DNA of 64,000 nt from Aselliscus stoliczkanus (Eukaryota > Chordata > Mammalia > Chiroptera > Hipposideridae): the NCBI GenBank assembly GCA_033961575.1, contig CM066732.1, forward strand, positions 84,437,687 through 84,501,686. The letters run 5' to 3'. A program made the translations under genes and the position numbers. The notes beneath the pieces were generated by a model. It had not been told where the DNA came from. It saw nothing but the letters and a program-made list of their open reading frames with translations, and did not search any database. Shown here one piece after another: positions 12,876-24,535 of this stretch (the first letter of the stretch is position 1; each line of letters starts with the position of its first letter).

Positions 12876-13954
12876 CATAAGGACATATCTCCAGGGATGC
12901 CTGGGTGCTACAGCAGCTCAAGAGAGAAAAGAAATTAAGTATAACTCCTAGAACCTCCTTCCTTTCACTGTGCATGAATGCCAGTAATCCTGGGCCTGTG
13001 GTTTAAGTCAGAGCAGAAGACAGGGAGCTCTATATAGAATGCATGCATATTACATTTAAACCACTTCAAATCACTCTTCTTTAATAGGACAAATAGAAAG
13101 AGATAACTAGCAAAACATGTGGGAATCCCATGTGACTTTTAATTAGTTTCATGGGTGTAGTCAGTTGAATGGTCATTTGAAAATGGAAGCATTTGAACAC
13201 TTGAATGTCCTGCCCCTTGTTCCTTTGCTGTTGACACTGGAAAATGCCATTGCTTTGACCAACTATAAATTATACTGATTTCAGGGAGGAAAGAATTTCT
13301 CAGAAACATTTCAGAGCTTAACACATTGACCGTGGTTGGTGACGGAGATGAAAATAGATGTTGACTTGGCATTATTTATTTAGAATCTTATTTTGGAGGT
13401 CAGAACTAACATATGAGAGGTGGAGAAAACTAACCAGACAGGCTCAAGGCAAATATCATAAAGCCACTGGGATATGACATAGGAGTTGGAAAAATTTTCT
13501 TAACACAAAACCGGGAGGTGGGGAGAGAGAGAAATAAAGAGAAGCATTAAAATGGAAAACTTTAAATTGTCAAGGAAGTTATGCAAGCAGGAAGCCATAT
13601 TCTCCACCAGCCTTTCATCCGTTTGGTAGCTACCACCTTCTAGTGCAATTCAGGAGTTAGTTGCTGAGGTTGGATAGAGGGGCATCTGTCTTTGCCCCAC
13701 TGGCCTGTAGGGAAGAATTATTCAAGCATGAGCAGAGTTGTGAGATGCAGGTAAGCTCCCCATAAAGCCTATCTGTGTGGGCAAAGCCAACTTTCACACT
13801 CTGAATACAGTCGAAAGAAAATGCAGTGTGTTCCGCAGCTTTGGAGATGTGGAATTTGTTTAGAGCTCTTAACTTTCCTGTTCCTGGGAGATGTGCCTGT
13901 CCTGGTTGTCCTTCAGTTAACTAGACTGTCTCTGGTCCTCTGCCCACTCCAGCC
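12876..13954. other. No recognised feature
   Basis: Unique-looking intronic sequence, including a short gagagagaga patch near 13523. Confidence 0.55.
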
Positions 13955-14345
13955 TGCCAGGCTTCACGCATCACATGGCCTCCCTCCTTCCTTTGAATGA
14001 CTAACTACATAGCCCTCTATCAGTCTCCCCAAGTTAGAAACTTCAGAACTGGACTTGGTCTTCTAAATTTTTCACCTTTTACATTTAAGTCAGTTACCAA
14101 ATCTTGGTCATTTTACATTGGTTTGTTTCAGGTCTGCCTCTTCTCTCTTAAAAAACACTGAGTGAGATACTTTCCAACTTAATCTCTGTCTTTTCTGTCC
14201 TTTTCCATTTAGGAAATCCTCAACTCTTCCAGAGTGCTTTTATTTCTCAAACGCAAGCCTAATTATAACAGCCCTGCCTAATTTCTAAAACAAAGACTAA
14301 ATTCCCTAAGATGACTTAAACTGGTCCCATGCTACTTTTACCATA
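13955..14345 (+). mobile_element. Possible L2 LINE fragment
   Basis: ctctatcagtctccccaagt, agtcagttaccaaatcttgg and agatgacttaaactggtccc resemble L2. Strongly diverged. Confidence 0.45.
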
Positions 14346-14384
14346 GAACTTATGTGTGATCAAAAAATATAGTGAATGTTGCTG

Positions 14385-15310
14385 CTGAGTGCCATCCAAC
14401 AAACAGGTGATGTTAATTGTGTTTTTTGACCTTGATGGAATTGTGCAAGCTGAGTTTATACCCAGGAACCCCTACAGTGAACTCTAAATATTATAAGGAC
14501 TTATTAGATCATTTTAGAAATGATGTGCAGGGCTGGCTGAGTGGCTCATTTGGTTAAGGGTTGGCTTGGGAGTGCGAGCTCTGAGCAGCAGGGCTGCCAG
14601 TTTGGTTCCCACATGGGCCAGCAATGCTGTGCCCTCTACAGCTAAGATGGTGAGCAACAGCTCGACCTGAAGCTGGGCTACCGTGAGTGGCCAGTGACGG
14701 CATAGGCTGCAGTGGGCTTCCTTAAGCTACCATGAGTGGCCGGCAGTCAGTGTAAGTAGCAGGCAGCTGGCGAGAACTGCCATGAGCAGCCCTCCAATGG
14801 CCAGTGACCGACTGCCTCAGCCAGGAAGAGTGCAATGATAATACCAACATGAGCCAGTGAAGCGTTGTCCTCTACAACTAGACTGCAGAACAAAAAGGAC
14901 AACAACTTGGCTGTTCCCCTTCCCCAATTCCCCAATAAAATCTTTAAAAAAAAAAAAAAAATGATGTGCATAGAAAACAGCCTGAGAAATGGGCAAACGG
15001 TTTCACCCTCCATCATGACAACGCTGTGTCACACATTGCCTCTGGTACAGCAATTTTTGTCAAATAAAAACACTATAGTGTGTCCTCATCTACCTTATTC
15101 ACTGGATCTGATACCATGTGACTTTTGACTCTTCCCCAAAGTCAAAATGACCATGAATGACAAACATTTTGAATCAATTCAGGACATGAGGCAGCCTCAA
15201 CAGAGCAACTAAAGATACTCACGAAAGAGGACTTCCAGAACTGCTTCAGAAAGTGGCAAGAATGATGGGATAAGTGTGTTCAAAGCAAGGCGGAATATAT
15301 TCAGGGGCAT
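14385..15310 (+). pseudogene. Decayed mariner transposase, C-terminal half
   Basis: Frames shift, but readable motifs follow mariner order: FFDLDGIVQAEFIPRNP near 14425-14470; HHDNAVSHIA near 15013-15043, with the second catalytic Asp; PYSLDLIPCDF near 15095-15128, with the third Asp; then FPKVKMTMNDKHFES and a C-terminal DFQNCFRKWQ...CVQSKAEYIQGH frame to about 15310. Mariner enzymes cut and paste DNA at TA sites; this copy has stops and frameshifts and is split by the SINE at 14530-14958. It is an ancient, dead copy. Confidence 0.75.
14530..14958 (+). mobile_element. Long-form tRNA-derived SINE inside a mariner relic
   Basis: Head gggctggctgagtggctcat, GC-rich body, tail ccaattccccaataaaatct plus A-run. 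Duplication aaatgatgtgca at 14518-14529 and 14959-14970. It interrupts a mariner transposase relic, so it is younger than that element. Confidence 0.92.
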
Positions 15311-15346
15311 TAATGGCAGTGTGTCTTTTACTCTAATAATTTTTTT

Positions 15347-15791
15347 TTTTTAAGATTTTATTGGGAAATTGGGGGATGGGAACAGCGTTGGGGAATCGGG
15401 GAAGGGGAACAGACAAGTTGCTGTCTTTTTGTTCTTCAGTCTAGTTGCGCAGGACGTTGCTTCACTGGCCCATGTTGGTATCTTCATTGCGTTCTTCCTG
15501 GATGAAACAGATCGGTCGCCGGCCTCTGGATGGCTGCTCACCACGGCTATTGGCAGCTCATGCTGGCTGCCAGCTGCTCACACTGGCTGCCAGCCACTCA
15601 CTGTAGCCTATGGCAGCCCACTGCAGCAGGGGCTGCAGCCTACACTGTCACTGGGGCTCGCACAGCCCAGCTCCAGATGGAGCTGTTGTTAGCTGTAGAG
15701 GGCAGTGTCACTGGCCCTCATATGTGGGATCCAAACCGGGGTCACTGGCATCCCAAACCAGCTCTTAACCGATGTGCCACTCAGCCAGCCC
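15347..15791 (-). mobile_element. Long-form tRNA-derived SINE
   Basis: On + it reads taagattttattgggaaatt and ends in gatgtgccactcagccagcc. Duplication ctctaataattttttt on both sides (15331 and 15792). The 107- and 109-residue open frames here are translations of the SINE. Confidence 0.9.
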
Positions 15792-16267
15792 CTCTAATAA
15801 TTTTTTTAAATTTAAACATTCACCCTAGTTTTTTATCACACATCTTATATATCATGTGATTATTCCTTTTCCCTGTATGCATATTTTTATGATCCTTGGG
15901 TGTGATTTTTGTCCATTTTTATCACCATTTTGTATTTTTATGGACTTTTTATAAAATGTCACTTGCCCAAAAGAGAAATGACTGGACTATAGTTCAAACC
16001 CAAATTTTACTGTAAAACTAGCTGCTCCTTAAATGTTCTGAGATTTGTGATCTTAAACTTGAATGTTACTAAGAAAGTCTATTCTCTAGCTTTGAAGGTC
16101 CTGGAAAATTGTAATGGGGGAGGGCATATATTTTATTCCCATTTGAACACAAGAAAGTGAAGTAATTGACATTGCATATCCCTCCTAGCCATGATTGTTA
16201 TTTGTATGATTCTCTGTTGGGGATTATTCACAAGATTCTAGTCATACTTGGACATCACAGATCCCTC

Positions 16268-16375
16268 ATTTTTTTTTTTTAAGAAGGCAGTGTTACTGGC
16301 CCTCATATGTGGTATCCGAACCTGGGCTGCTAGCTTCCCAAGCCAGCTCTTGACCACCACACCACTTGGCCGGCT
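16268..16375 (-). mobile_element. Short-form tRNA-derived SINE
   Basis: T-run then gaaggcagtgttactggccc to cacttggccggct. Duplication cacagatccctc at 16256-16267 and 16376-16387. Confidence 0.9.
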
Positions 16376-16439
16376 CACAGATCCCTCTTTAATAGCCCAC
16401 ATTTTGCCCAGTTCGGGTTTTATTGTTGTTATATATACG

Positions 16440-16990
16440 AGGCCAAAAAATTAAGTTCGTTAACTTATCCTAGAAAAAGTGCTACATGCTTCATTGCTGA
16501 ATATCACTACGGTCACCTTTGAAGTGCTCCCCTTGGGAAGCTATGCATCAATGCCAGCCCCTAGTCCACCCTTTAAAGCAATTTTGGAACTCTTTTTCTG
16601 GAATGGCCATCAGAGCTATCGTCATATTACCCTTGATATCCTGAATGTCATCAAAGTGTCTTCCTTTCAATATTTCCTTTATCTTCGGGTAAAGAAAGAA
16701 ATCATTGGGAGCCAGATCAGGTGATTAGGGAGGGTGTTCCAATATAGTTATTTGTTTAGTGGCTAAAAACTCCCTCACAGACAGTGCCATGTAAACCGAT
16801 ACACTGTCATGATGCAAGAGCCATGAATTGTTCGTGCAAAGTTCAGATCATCTAGTTTTTCACGCAGTCTTTTCAGCCCTTCCAAATAGCAAGCTTGGTT
16901 AACTTTTGCCCAGTTGGTACAAATTCATAATGAATAATCCCTCTGATATCAAAAAAGGTTAGCAACATTGTTGCAACAAGTTCACAAACT
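16440..16990 (-). pseudogene. Decayed mariner transposase, minus strand
   Basis: On the minus strand, from about 16945 down, come an IHYEFVPTGQKLTKLAIWKG-like stretch, LREKLDDL, then HFDDIQDIKGNMTIALMAIP, EKEFQNCFKGWTRGWH and a GEHFKGD ending near 16510. This is the order expected for mariner. A stretch between residues around the catalytic region is degenerate (maintaining atgcaagagccatgaattg on +). The + strand 81-residue frame here is the antisense shadow. Confidence 0.7.
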
Positions 16991-17014
16991 TAATTGTTTG
17001 ACCACATATATATA

Positions 17015-17072
17015 TATGATCATGTATATATATATGTTGTTTGACACACACATATATATATACACACACACA
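17015..17072. repeat. TA/CA simple repeats
   Basis: Alternating tatata, catatata and cacaca stretches beside the inverted-repeat element. Confidence 0.8.
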
Positions 17073-17340
<268 letters not shown>

Positions 17341-17424
17341 TTTCATTACCTGACACTAAGTGCTTGGGGGTTCCCAGCCTAGCCAGGCAGCTGGCATAGC
17401 CTCTGAAGCCCAATGGCTAAATTC

Positions 17425-17605
17425 TATCAGTTCTGCCACATCTACTAGCTATGTGACCTTGATTACATTCCATTACCTCTGTGTACCTTTGTTTCTCCTA
17501 TAAAGTGGATTGAAGAATAGTAATTTCTTTAGGTTTGTGGTGAAGATTAAATATTAATATATGCAGAACACTTAGAATAGGACCTGACACAGAATAAGCT
17601 TTCTC
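17425..17605 (-). mobile_element. MIR SINE
   Basis: ctactagctatgtgaccttg, tttgtttctcctataaagtg and tgaagattaaatattaa are reversed MIR. Confidence 0.75.
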
Positions 17606-18414
17606 AGTGTTAGCTGTTGTTTTTTTGTTGTTAGAGTTGTATTTAATCACGTGAAAGGCCAGATTCCCTTTGTCCTCTGTTAATATTTCTATCATTGGGT
17701 AAAAATTAATTTGGGGACAGTCACCATGTCTGGGCATCTGAGTGGGCAGGCTGCATTGTCCAGAGCCTTAGCACTGAGAGCACACCGACCCCTGGCTGTC
17801 GAGAGTGCCATTCTTGGGCTCTCCTCCTCGCCCAACGTCTCCCTGAAGAGCTCTTCAGAGCAGCAGAATGTGAAAAACGAGGCTCATTCTGTTCGCTGTT
17901 CAGGGCTGTGGGAGTTCTATTTATAGTAATTGATAGTTGAGAATGTGTAGGGTCCACTCAGCTCTCTCCCGATTCTCTCCAAGCCCCTGCTTGGTGACAT
18001 CTTGGCAGCGTGCCTCACGTTTGATATTGTCCCTTGTGGCCCGCCACGGCTCAGCAGACTAGCAGTCTGTGGGCCAGATGGAGCCAATGTGGGAACAGCA
18101 TGGCCAGAGGATTGCAACTCAAGTGGTATGAATGTGACAACTGGCTGCAAGTACCAGGGTCAGACAACTGCTCGGGCAGTCTGCTCCAAATGCTCACAGA
18201 AGACAACACAGAAAGCGTGGGGACCTGCCCTTTGCACAACTCTTCTGGAAAGAGTGACTCTCAGTCCAGGGTGTGGTTGGCCTAGAACCAAGATGGCCTC
18301 CTGCAGATGCAGCTCCATGCTTTCTTCCCTCTCCAAATTATTTTCTTGTTAGAAGAGTATAGAAACATCTGGCTGATTTTTCAAGTCCTCTGGCAACCTC
18401 TGAAATTTCTAAAA
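17606..18414. other. Unassigned, slightly GC-richer stretch
   Basis: 17720-18330 is richer in GC and has several overlapping frames (77-116 residues) on both strands. None shows a recognisable domain or good splice-bounded exon. Confidence 0.45.
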
Positions 18415-18415
18415 C

Positions 18416-18478
<63 letters not shown>
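18415..18478. repeat. (GATA)n microsatellite
   Basis: About 15-16 uninterrupted GATA units. Confidence 0.97.
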
Positions 18479-18520
18479 CCAATAATAGAAAGATAAAATT
18501 AGATTTAAAAAATAACTACT

Positions 18521-18639
18521 GGGCTGGCCGAGTAGCGTGGTGATTAAGAGCTGGCTTGGGACGCTAGCGGCCCTGGTTCGGATCCCACATATGAGGGCCA
18601 GTGACACTGCCCTCTAAAAAAATTTTAAAAAATAAAAAA
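18521..18639 (+). mobile_element. Short-form tRNA-derived SINE
   Basis: Head gggctggccgagtagcgtgg, B box ggttcggatccc, end gggccagtgacactgccctc plus A-rich tail. Duplication aataactact at 18511-18520 and 18640-18649. Confidence 0.92.
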
Positions 18640-18649
18640 AATAACTACT

Positions 18650-19734
18650 ACTACCTAAACTCAGGTACCTACACTGACATAGGTTCTGAGAAACAAACAT
18701 GCTAAGAGCCATGAGCATGTGTATTCAGGGAGCCTGATCAGGTCTGGGAGTTGTGCAAAAGCTGTCCAGGGGATGAGACATCCAGGGGATGTACTTAGAA
18801 GGATTAATCAAAGTTAACAAACAAGTAAAGGAACAGGAATGCCATTCCAGGAAGAGGAAAATTCAGGTGCAAAGATCATAAGATACAAGAAGCATTGCAT
18901 GTTCAAGACAGTAGAAGAAGTTTTATGATGGAAATGTCAGAAGAGAACGAGCCATGTTCCATTGGAGTTGTCTTTTAATTTAGTATTTTATATGTTTATT
19001 GAACAAAGTTTTACCTCAATATTTTTCCAGGTAACTTTCTCTTAAGTTATCAAGGAGATATAGGCACCCTCAAGGCTGTGATAGGTGAAAAAAATATCAG
19101 TTGTCATCTATTTTGTTAAATGAGATTGATTATAGTATTCAAAAGGATTCTAAGTAAACTTCCTAGAGGGTCTCCTGACATTTTCCTTTCTTTTCAGTGG
19201 GGAGGAGAAATGAGATACTGGTCAGGTCTTAGTGTAAAATGAGGTTGTGAACTTTTACTAAGCTCAATAACATTTTCTCTTTTTTGACATCCAGGCTAAT
19301 ATCACAGGATATAAACAGAATATTCAAGGAGTAATTGTCCCCATTTATCCTTCAGAGAAAGCAGCACTCTGAAAAGTGGACTCAGTTTCCCAATTAATTG
19401 CCCTATCCTTTTTTTGTTGTTCAACTGGGCACATTTTTGCCTAAAAATGAAATGTCCATCAGACCATAGAAAGAAGACTCCATGATTGGTGGAGGTAGTC
19501 TCTTCTCCTGACTTATTTTTAGGCCTTATTTGGATCATGCATTAACATACTGCCCAAAGGTATCTGTGCACAGAAGGTCTTATGAGCTCTTCCTTAGGAA
19601 ACTCCTTGAAAACAAGAGTATAACTGAGCAAGAATAAAACATGAGATACAAGAAACAGGGATTCAACACAGGAAAGAGGTCTCAGGATGAAGTTAAATAG
19701 AGCCCAGTGTGACAGCAGTGCATTAGACATAAAC
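18650..19734. other. No clear feature
   Basis: 18800-18960 (gccattccaggaagaggaaa, gtgcaaagatcataag) faintly recalls the old repeat family of 3385-4150. Confidence 0.45.
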
Positions 19735-20165
19735 AACTTCTCCATCTGCAAATGTTGTACTTCTACCATGATGATTGGTAGGTTGGCTGGGTACAACATT
19801 CTATGTTGGAATGGTTTTCCTTTGAAATTTTGAAGGTGTAGCCCCATTGCATTCTAGCTTACAGGAGCACTACTGTTGAGAAATCTAAAAAGATTCAAAT
19901 TCCTGATCTTTTTTTTGTATATTTATTTTCTGCCTTCTGAAAGCTTGTAAGACCTTCTTTTTATCCCCAGCGTTCTGAAATTATTTATCTAGATATGGTC
20001 TCTTTTCATCAATTGTACTTGGACTCAATGGGACTTTTCAGTGTTGAAATTTCTTTCTTTCAAATTTTCTTGAATTACTTCTTGCATGACACCCCCCTCA
20101 ACCCAACCCCATGTTCTGACACCCTCTCTGAAACTTTATTATTCATTTGTTGAGAACCTTGTAAT
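19735..20165 (-). mobile_element. Old L1M-type fragment, left part
   Basis: gctgggtacaacattctatg, gaaattttgaaggtgtagcc, tgttgagaaatc and tatccccagcgttctgaaat match a known ancient L1 region read backwards. It probably continues at 20786-21157 and 21496-21640, interrupted by other insertions. Confidence 0.55.
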
Positions 20166-20189
20166 AGATACAGTGAATTATCTCACATT

Positions 20190-20785
20190 CTTTCCAACTC
20201 CCTTCTAGTTTATTTTTGGGTACTACAGAAACTGAAAAGCTAAATACTGTATTTCCCAGACTCTTTTGTAACTAGTGTTCTTGATGTGGTTTAGATTCAG
20301 CTGTACTTCTTATTCTCTTGGCAAGCATAATCATGGAGGCTTTTTGCTCTGTAACGTTAGTAGGCATTCCAATGTTTGGTCACTAGCTCTGTGAGGTTCA
20401 AGAAGCAGGCTGCTTGCCATCCATTTTGCTCATGTGAATTGTGGCAGGCACAGCCTGGCTTTGGAGCCAACAGCAATAGCTGTGACCCTGATCTTGGCGA
20501 CAATAGCGTGTTTCTGGATTTGGCACCTATATGTGGCAGTTCGTTACTTCAGGAGGCAGTCTCCTATGTTAGAAGTGATAGAAGCTCCCTTTATGGCTTA
20601 GTTCTCTGGTATAGTTTGGGAGTTGTACTGGAAGTTCAACCCCAAATGTGTTTCTTTAGACCTTCCAGTGACTATGTCATTTAATGTATTATAAGAAATA
20701 ATTTCTGCTAAAACTAACTAACATGGATTTTGTTCTCTGCAAGGGACCCTGATCAGTATGATACCCCTGAATTTGTTTCTCTAAT
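20190..20785. other. Probable unnamed insertion within old L1M
   Basis: Contains tactgtatttcccagactct, which recalls a common old repeat, and ends near ctctgcaagggacc. I cannot name it. The 102-residue frame at 20376-20684 shows no recognised protein. Confidence 0.35.
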
Positions 20786-21173
20786 TTCATTTTACTTATT
20801 TTCTGTCTTCCAATTCTTTTTTTTTTTGAGGGGGGGGAGAGATTTCTTTAACTTTAATTTCTAATTGTATTTGAGTTTTTTGAATTCATATATATGTACA
20901 CACATAATATCTAAGTTTATTTATTTCTTCTCCCAATGCTTTCATATTACAGTATCCTATTCTTGTTGTATCAATAGATCATCTTTTGTTATCTTTCTGA
21001 GGATATTAATGATACATTTTTAAAAAACGTTTCTTCTTCTTTCATAGTCCCACAATTTTCTCCCAAGCTGCTTTGAGCTGTCTGAGTCTCTAATTGCCTA
21101 CTAGAGACTTGGTTTAGTCATCCTTGGTTGTCTGCTCATATTTAAGAGTAGGGCCTTAAAAGCCAATTAGAAG

Positions 21174-21267
21174 ATGGGTACTGACTTATCGGGGATCACT
21201 TCATAGGTTATATAAATGCCTAACCACTGTGCTGTATGCCTGAAACTAATATAAAATAGTATTGAAT

Positions 21268-21315
<48 letters not shown>

Positions 21316-21479
21316 GTCATTCCCTGACAGTACAGTCAGTGGTATTATAATAGCAATATACAATGTCAGAGGGATATTAGACTAGGTGGGATTATCACTT
21401 TGTGAGAGATGTAAATGTCTAACCATTATGTATACCTAATATTAATTAAAAAACTAAAATTAAAAAAAAATTTTAAGAA
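21174..21479 (+). mobile_element. 5'-truncated L1 3' end with target-site duplication
   Basis: Two 3' UTR units: one ending gtatgcctgaaactaatata, then (AT)n, then one with acaatgtcagagggatatta and ending tatacctaatattaatt plus A-rich tail. The flanks are a 16-bp duplication aaaagccaattagaag (21158-21173 and 21480-21495). Confidence 0.85.
21268..21312. repeat. (AT)n microsatellite
   Basis: About 22 AT units within the truncated L1. Confidence 0.95.
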
Positions 21480-21640
21480 AAAAGCCAATTAGAAGCCCTG
21501 AGCATGTGATTGGGTGTTGTCACCTGTGGGCTTTCTTGTAAAGTGACCTGGCTGTACTGTTTCATTGGAGGAACCCCTGATGTCAGCATCTTCATGGCTT
21601 TCTTCTTGTCTATATTAGATTCCCCAGAGAAGGATTTTCC

Positions 21641-23549
21641 TATCTTCTGTTTGTGAAGTATTGACTAGCTGCTAAGTATAAAAAGGGGAATTGTGGGTCT
21701 AAGCATAATTATGTGAATGTTCTCTCTGAAGAGAAAAGCAACAGTAACTTTTTAGTACACTGACGCCCTTAAAAGGTGCAGCAAGGGTTGGAAAAGTCAG
21801 GCACCCATATAAGAGCAGAGAAGGAGGTGAGCCCTCTAACTCCTTCTTGAACAGCCTTTCAACTGTTCCTTCTTTTTTAGCTCTATCTTCACCCCTATTT
21901 CAAAGGTGCCTGATGCCTTAAAATCCTTAGCTTTTAAGAGGTTCTCCACTGTACATTTGGTTGTTTTTTATAATAGCTTTATCCCACTGCCAGTTTAAGT
22001 TTCAGCTTTTTGGGGCCTGCCTGTGTCACTAACCACCTATCCATCAACTCTTGAGCTTGCAAAGTGTTTTTGATATGTATTCTCTCCAATTTCCTTTTTT
22101 ATTGTGTGGGTTTATGCCTTTAAAACAAGGACCTTCTACTGTCATATTAGTCAGGTTAAAGAGAGGCTCCAAGTAAAGATATGTATGTAAATTCATGATC
22201 TAGCCCTGAGAGTTGGTTAACATTTCCCTGACTCATGAGCAATAGATGGGTATTGATTTTGCTTTCCAAATTTTCATTTGAGTAGTTATTAAACTTAATT
22301 GTGCAATGTGTGTCTTTAAACTGTGTGTTATTAAACTTAATTTTGTGTGTGTGTGTCTGTGTGTGTAAGCTTAAAATAGGACAGAGAATAGCTAAAAGGA
22401 AGAAATGGTATGTGTCCTAAAATATACACTGATTTCTTTCTTTCCCTACTAGTAGGAGTTGCTTCAAGCTGCACTAGTACCAAAGATTTGTTCTTCACAA
22501 TGATTTGAATATACTTAATGGAAAATTATCTGCAGTCAACATCTCTGCTTTAAACCCCTAGTATAAGGGAGAGGAAAAGGGTTTGGGTTTTATTATGTTT
22601 TATGGGACATCATGCTTTTTTGGCATTTACTACTGGGGATTTGTGGCAAATCAGAAATGATTTGCCTGAGTTCAGTGAAACCTTTCACACGATCACATTC
22701 TCACTGTTCTTCATTCCTAGTGCCTACAGCAAAGATTGAATAAACCCTGTTTGTAAACCAGAAAGAGAAAAAGGGTAATGGCTCAATGGAAAGTCCATTA
22801 ATGTTTCAGATCACTGACTATTGAATCCAAATATAGATTTTAGGAGGGAGGGCTGCTTCATATGAGGAGAATGATTTCCTCTAAAACATAAACCTTTTCA
22901 TTTTTGCTATGAAAAAAGAGATTAAAATTGAACCATGGACAGTAAAAATTAACAATGGCAAGCCAAGGTGTCCTAAGTATAATGTTTGGTTTTTCTTTGG
23001 AATTTCATAGTTTCCAGTGATAATAAATTAACAGGTTCAGCATTTTGCTGATTTTAAGAAAAAAAAAATCAAAAACGATACATGACTTACCTTTTAATAA
23101 AAGATAGGCTATAAAAAAAAATACAAGCCTATGATGAAACAAACCACCGAAGGATAAAGAAAGGGTAGATATAGCATAATAATTTAAAGGGTTTTTCATT
23201 GAGGCCTTGACTGTCAAGAGCTCATAAATTTGTGGGAGCAAAATACTATTTCTGCCAAAATGTGTTTTTATTCATGCTTTGAGCCCTGACATCACTTAGG
23301 GCGGCGGGACAGAAACTAGATGAAATTCTACAGTTCCATGTTGGTTGTTTGGAAATACAGTTAAGGGGTTTCATATTTTCACTGTACATGTTTAGCCGCC
23401 TCTTTTGAGAGGATTCAGGGAGTAGATATAGCTTCAGAATCTATTTGGATTCAAAAAATGGCAAGGTATTTTTGACTAGTCATTGGGAGCTTGGATTTTA
23501 ATCCAGATTTATCTACTAACTAGTTGCATGACCTTCTCAATTGTTTTAT
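21641..23549. other. No recognised feature
   Basis: Unique-looking apart from the GT tract at 22341. Confidence 0.5.
22341..22368. repeat. (GT)n microsatellite
   Basis: gtgtgtgtgtgtctgtgtgtg. Confidence 0.85.
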
Positions 23550-23563
23550 TGGTAATTTTTTTT

Positions 23564-23988
23564 AAGGTTTTATTGGGGATGTGGGGGAGGGAACAGCGTT
23601 GGGGAATTGGGGAAGGGAACAGACAAGTTGCTGTCCTTTTGTTCTTCAGTCTAGTTGTGGAGGACATTGCTTCACTGGCCCATGTTGGTATTATGATTAT
23701 TGCATTCTTCACAGCTGAGGCAGTTGGTCGCCAGCCATTGGAAGGCTGCTCACAGCAGCTGCCAGCCACGCATGGTACCTTACAGCAGCTCACTGCAGCC
23801 CCACTGCAGCCGACACCATTGACGGCAACTCACAGCAGCCCAGCTCCAGGTCGAACTGTTGTTCACCATCTTAGCTGTAGGGAGTGCAGCATCACTGGCC
23901 CATGTGGGATCCCAACCAGCAGGCGGCCCTGCTACTTAGAGCTCGCACTCCCAAACCAACTCTTAACCAAGGAGCCATTCGGCCGGCC
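23564..23988 (-). mobile_element. Long-form tRNA-derived SINE
   Basis: On + it opens ggttttattggggatgtggg and closes gagccattcggccggcc. Duplication tggtaattttttt on each side. The 174-residue open frame over this interval is SINE sequence, not a gene. Confidence 0.9.
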
Positions 23989-24294
23989 TGGTAATTTTTT
24001 TTTTTAACCCTGAGTCAGCTAAGATGTACGTGGCACAAGAATAAAGAGATACAGATTTGTGGTAGTGTTACTCTGAAAATCAAATGTACGTCCAGACTGC
24101 TTGAAGTGCTAGATAAAGCATACATATTTAAAGTTTAAAAGTTAAATAACAAATCATAAAGGTAAACTGAATTGTTGCTATTGACAGGGCAATTAATACC
24201 ACCAAGATTCCAGAATAAAATAGCGAGAACATCTAATCTGAACTTCTGATGAGGTCTAGATATCAAAGATTTCCCAGAGATGATGATTATGATA

Positions 24295-24535
24295 AGCAAC
24301 ATTTATTGAGTGCTTACTATATGTCAGGCCCTATACTAAAGGTCATTAAAATGCATTGTCTTATTTCCAGTCCTTATTAACAACTTGGACTTATAGTTAC
24401 TATTATCTTTTCCATTTTATAGATTAAGTATCTCACCCAAAGTCATACAGATAAGAAGTGGCAGGTCGGGGTCTTGGAGCTGGATCTGTTCGACTCCAAA
24501 GCAAAGTGTTTTTAACCACTACACTAAATTTCAAA
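24295..24535 (+). mobile_element. MIR SINE
   Basis: gtgcttactatatgtcaggc, tccattttatagattaagta, cacccaaagtcatacagata and gtttttaaccactacactaa give a clear MIR. Confidence 0.88.

Larger units (their letters stand above)
20786..21640 (-). mobile_element. Old L1M-type fragment, right part (split by a younger L1)
   Basis: Continues the older L1M sequence (cttccaattctttttttttt, ccacaattttctcccaagct) and resumes after the truncated L1 at 21174-21479. Nested order shows the inner element is younger. Confidence 0.45.

Noticed and set aside
12636..12951. 80- and 94-codon frames with an internal repeat
   Set aside because: Created by the 84-bp tandem duplication in frame on both strands; no start context, splice sites or domain.
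18002..18352. 116-codon plus-strand frame in a GC-richer patch
   Set aside because: Overlapping frames on both strands, cysteine-rich by chance, no homologue recognised and no exon-like boundaries.
23483..24007. 174-codon plus-strand frame
   Set aside because: Translates a reversed long-form SINE; similar peptides occur at other SINE copies (1094-1528, 15369-15692).
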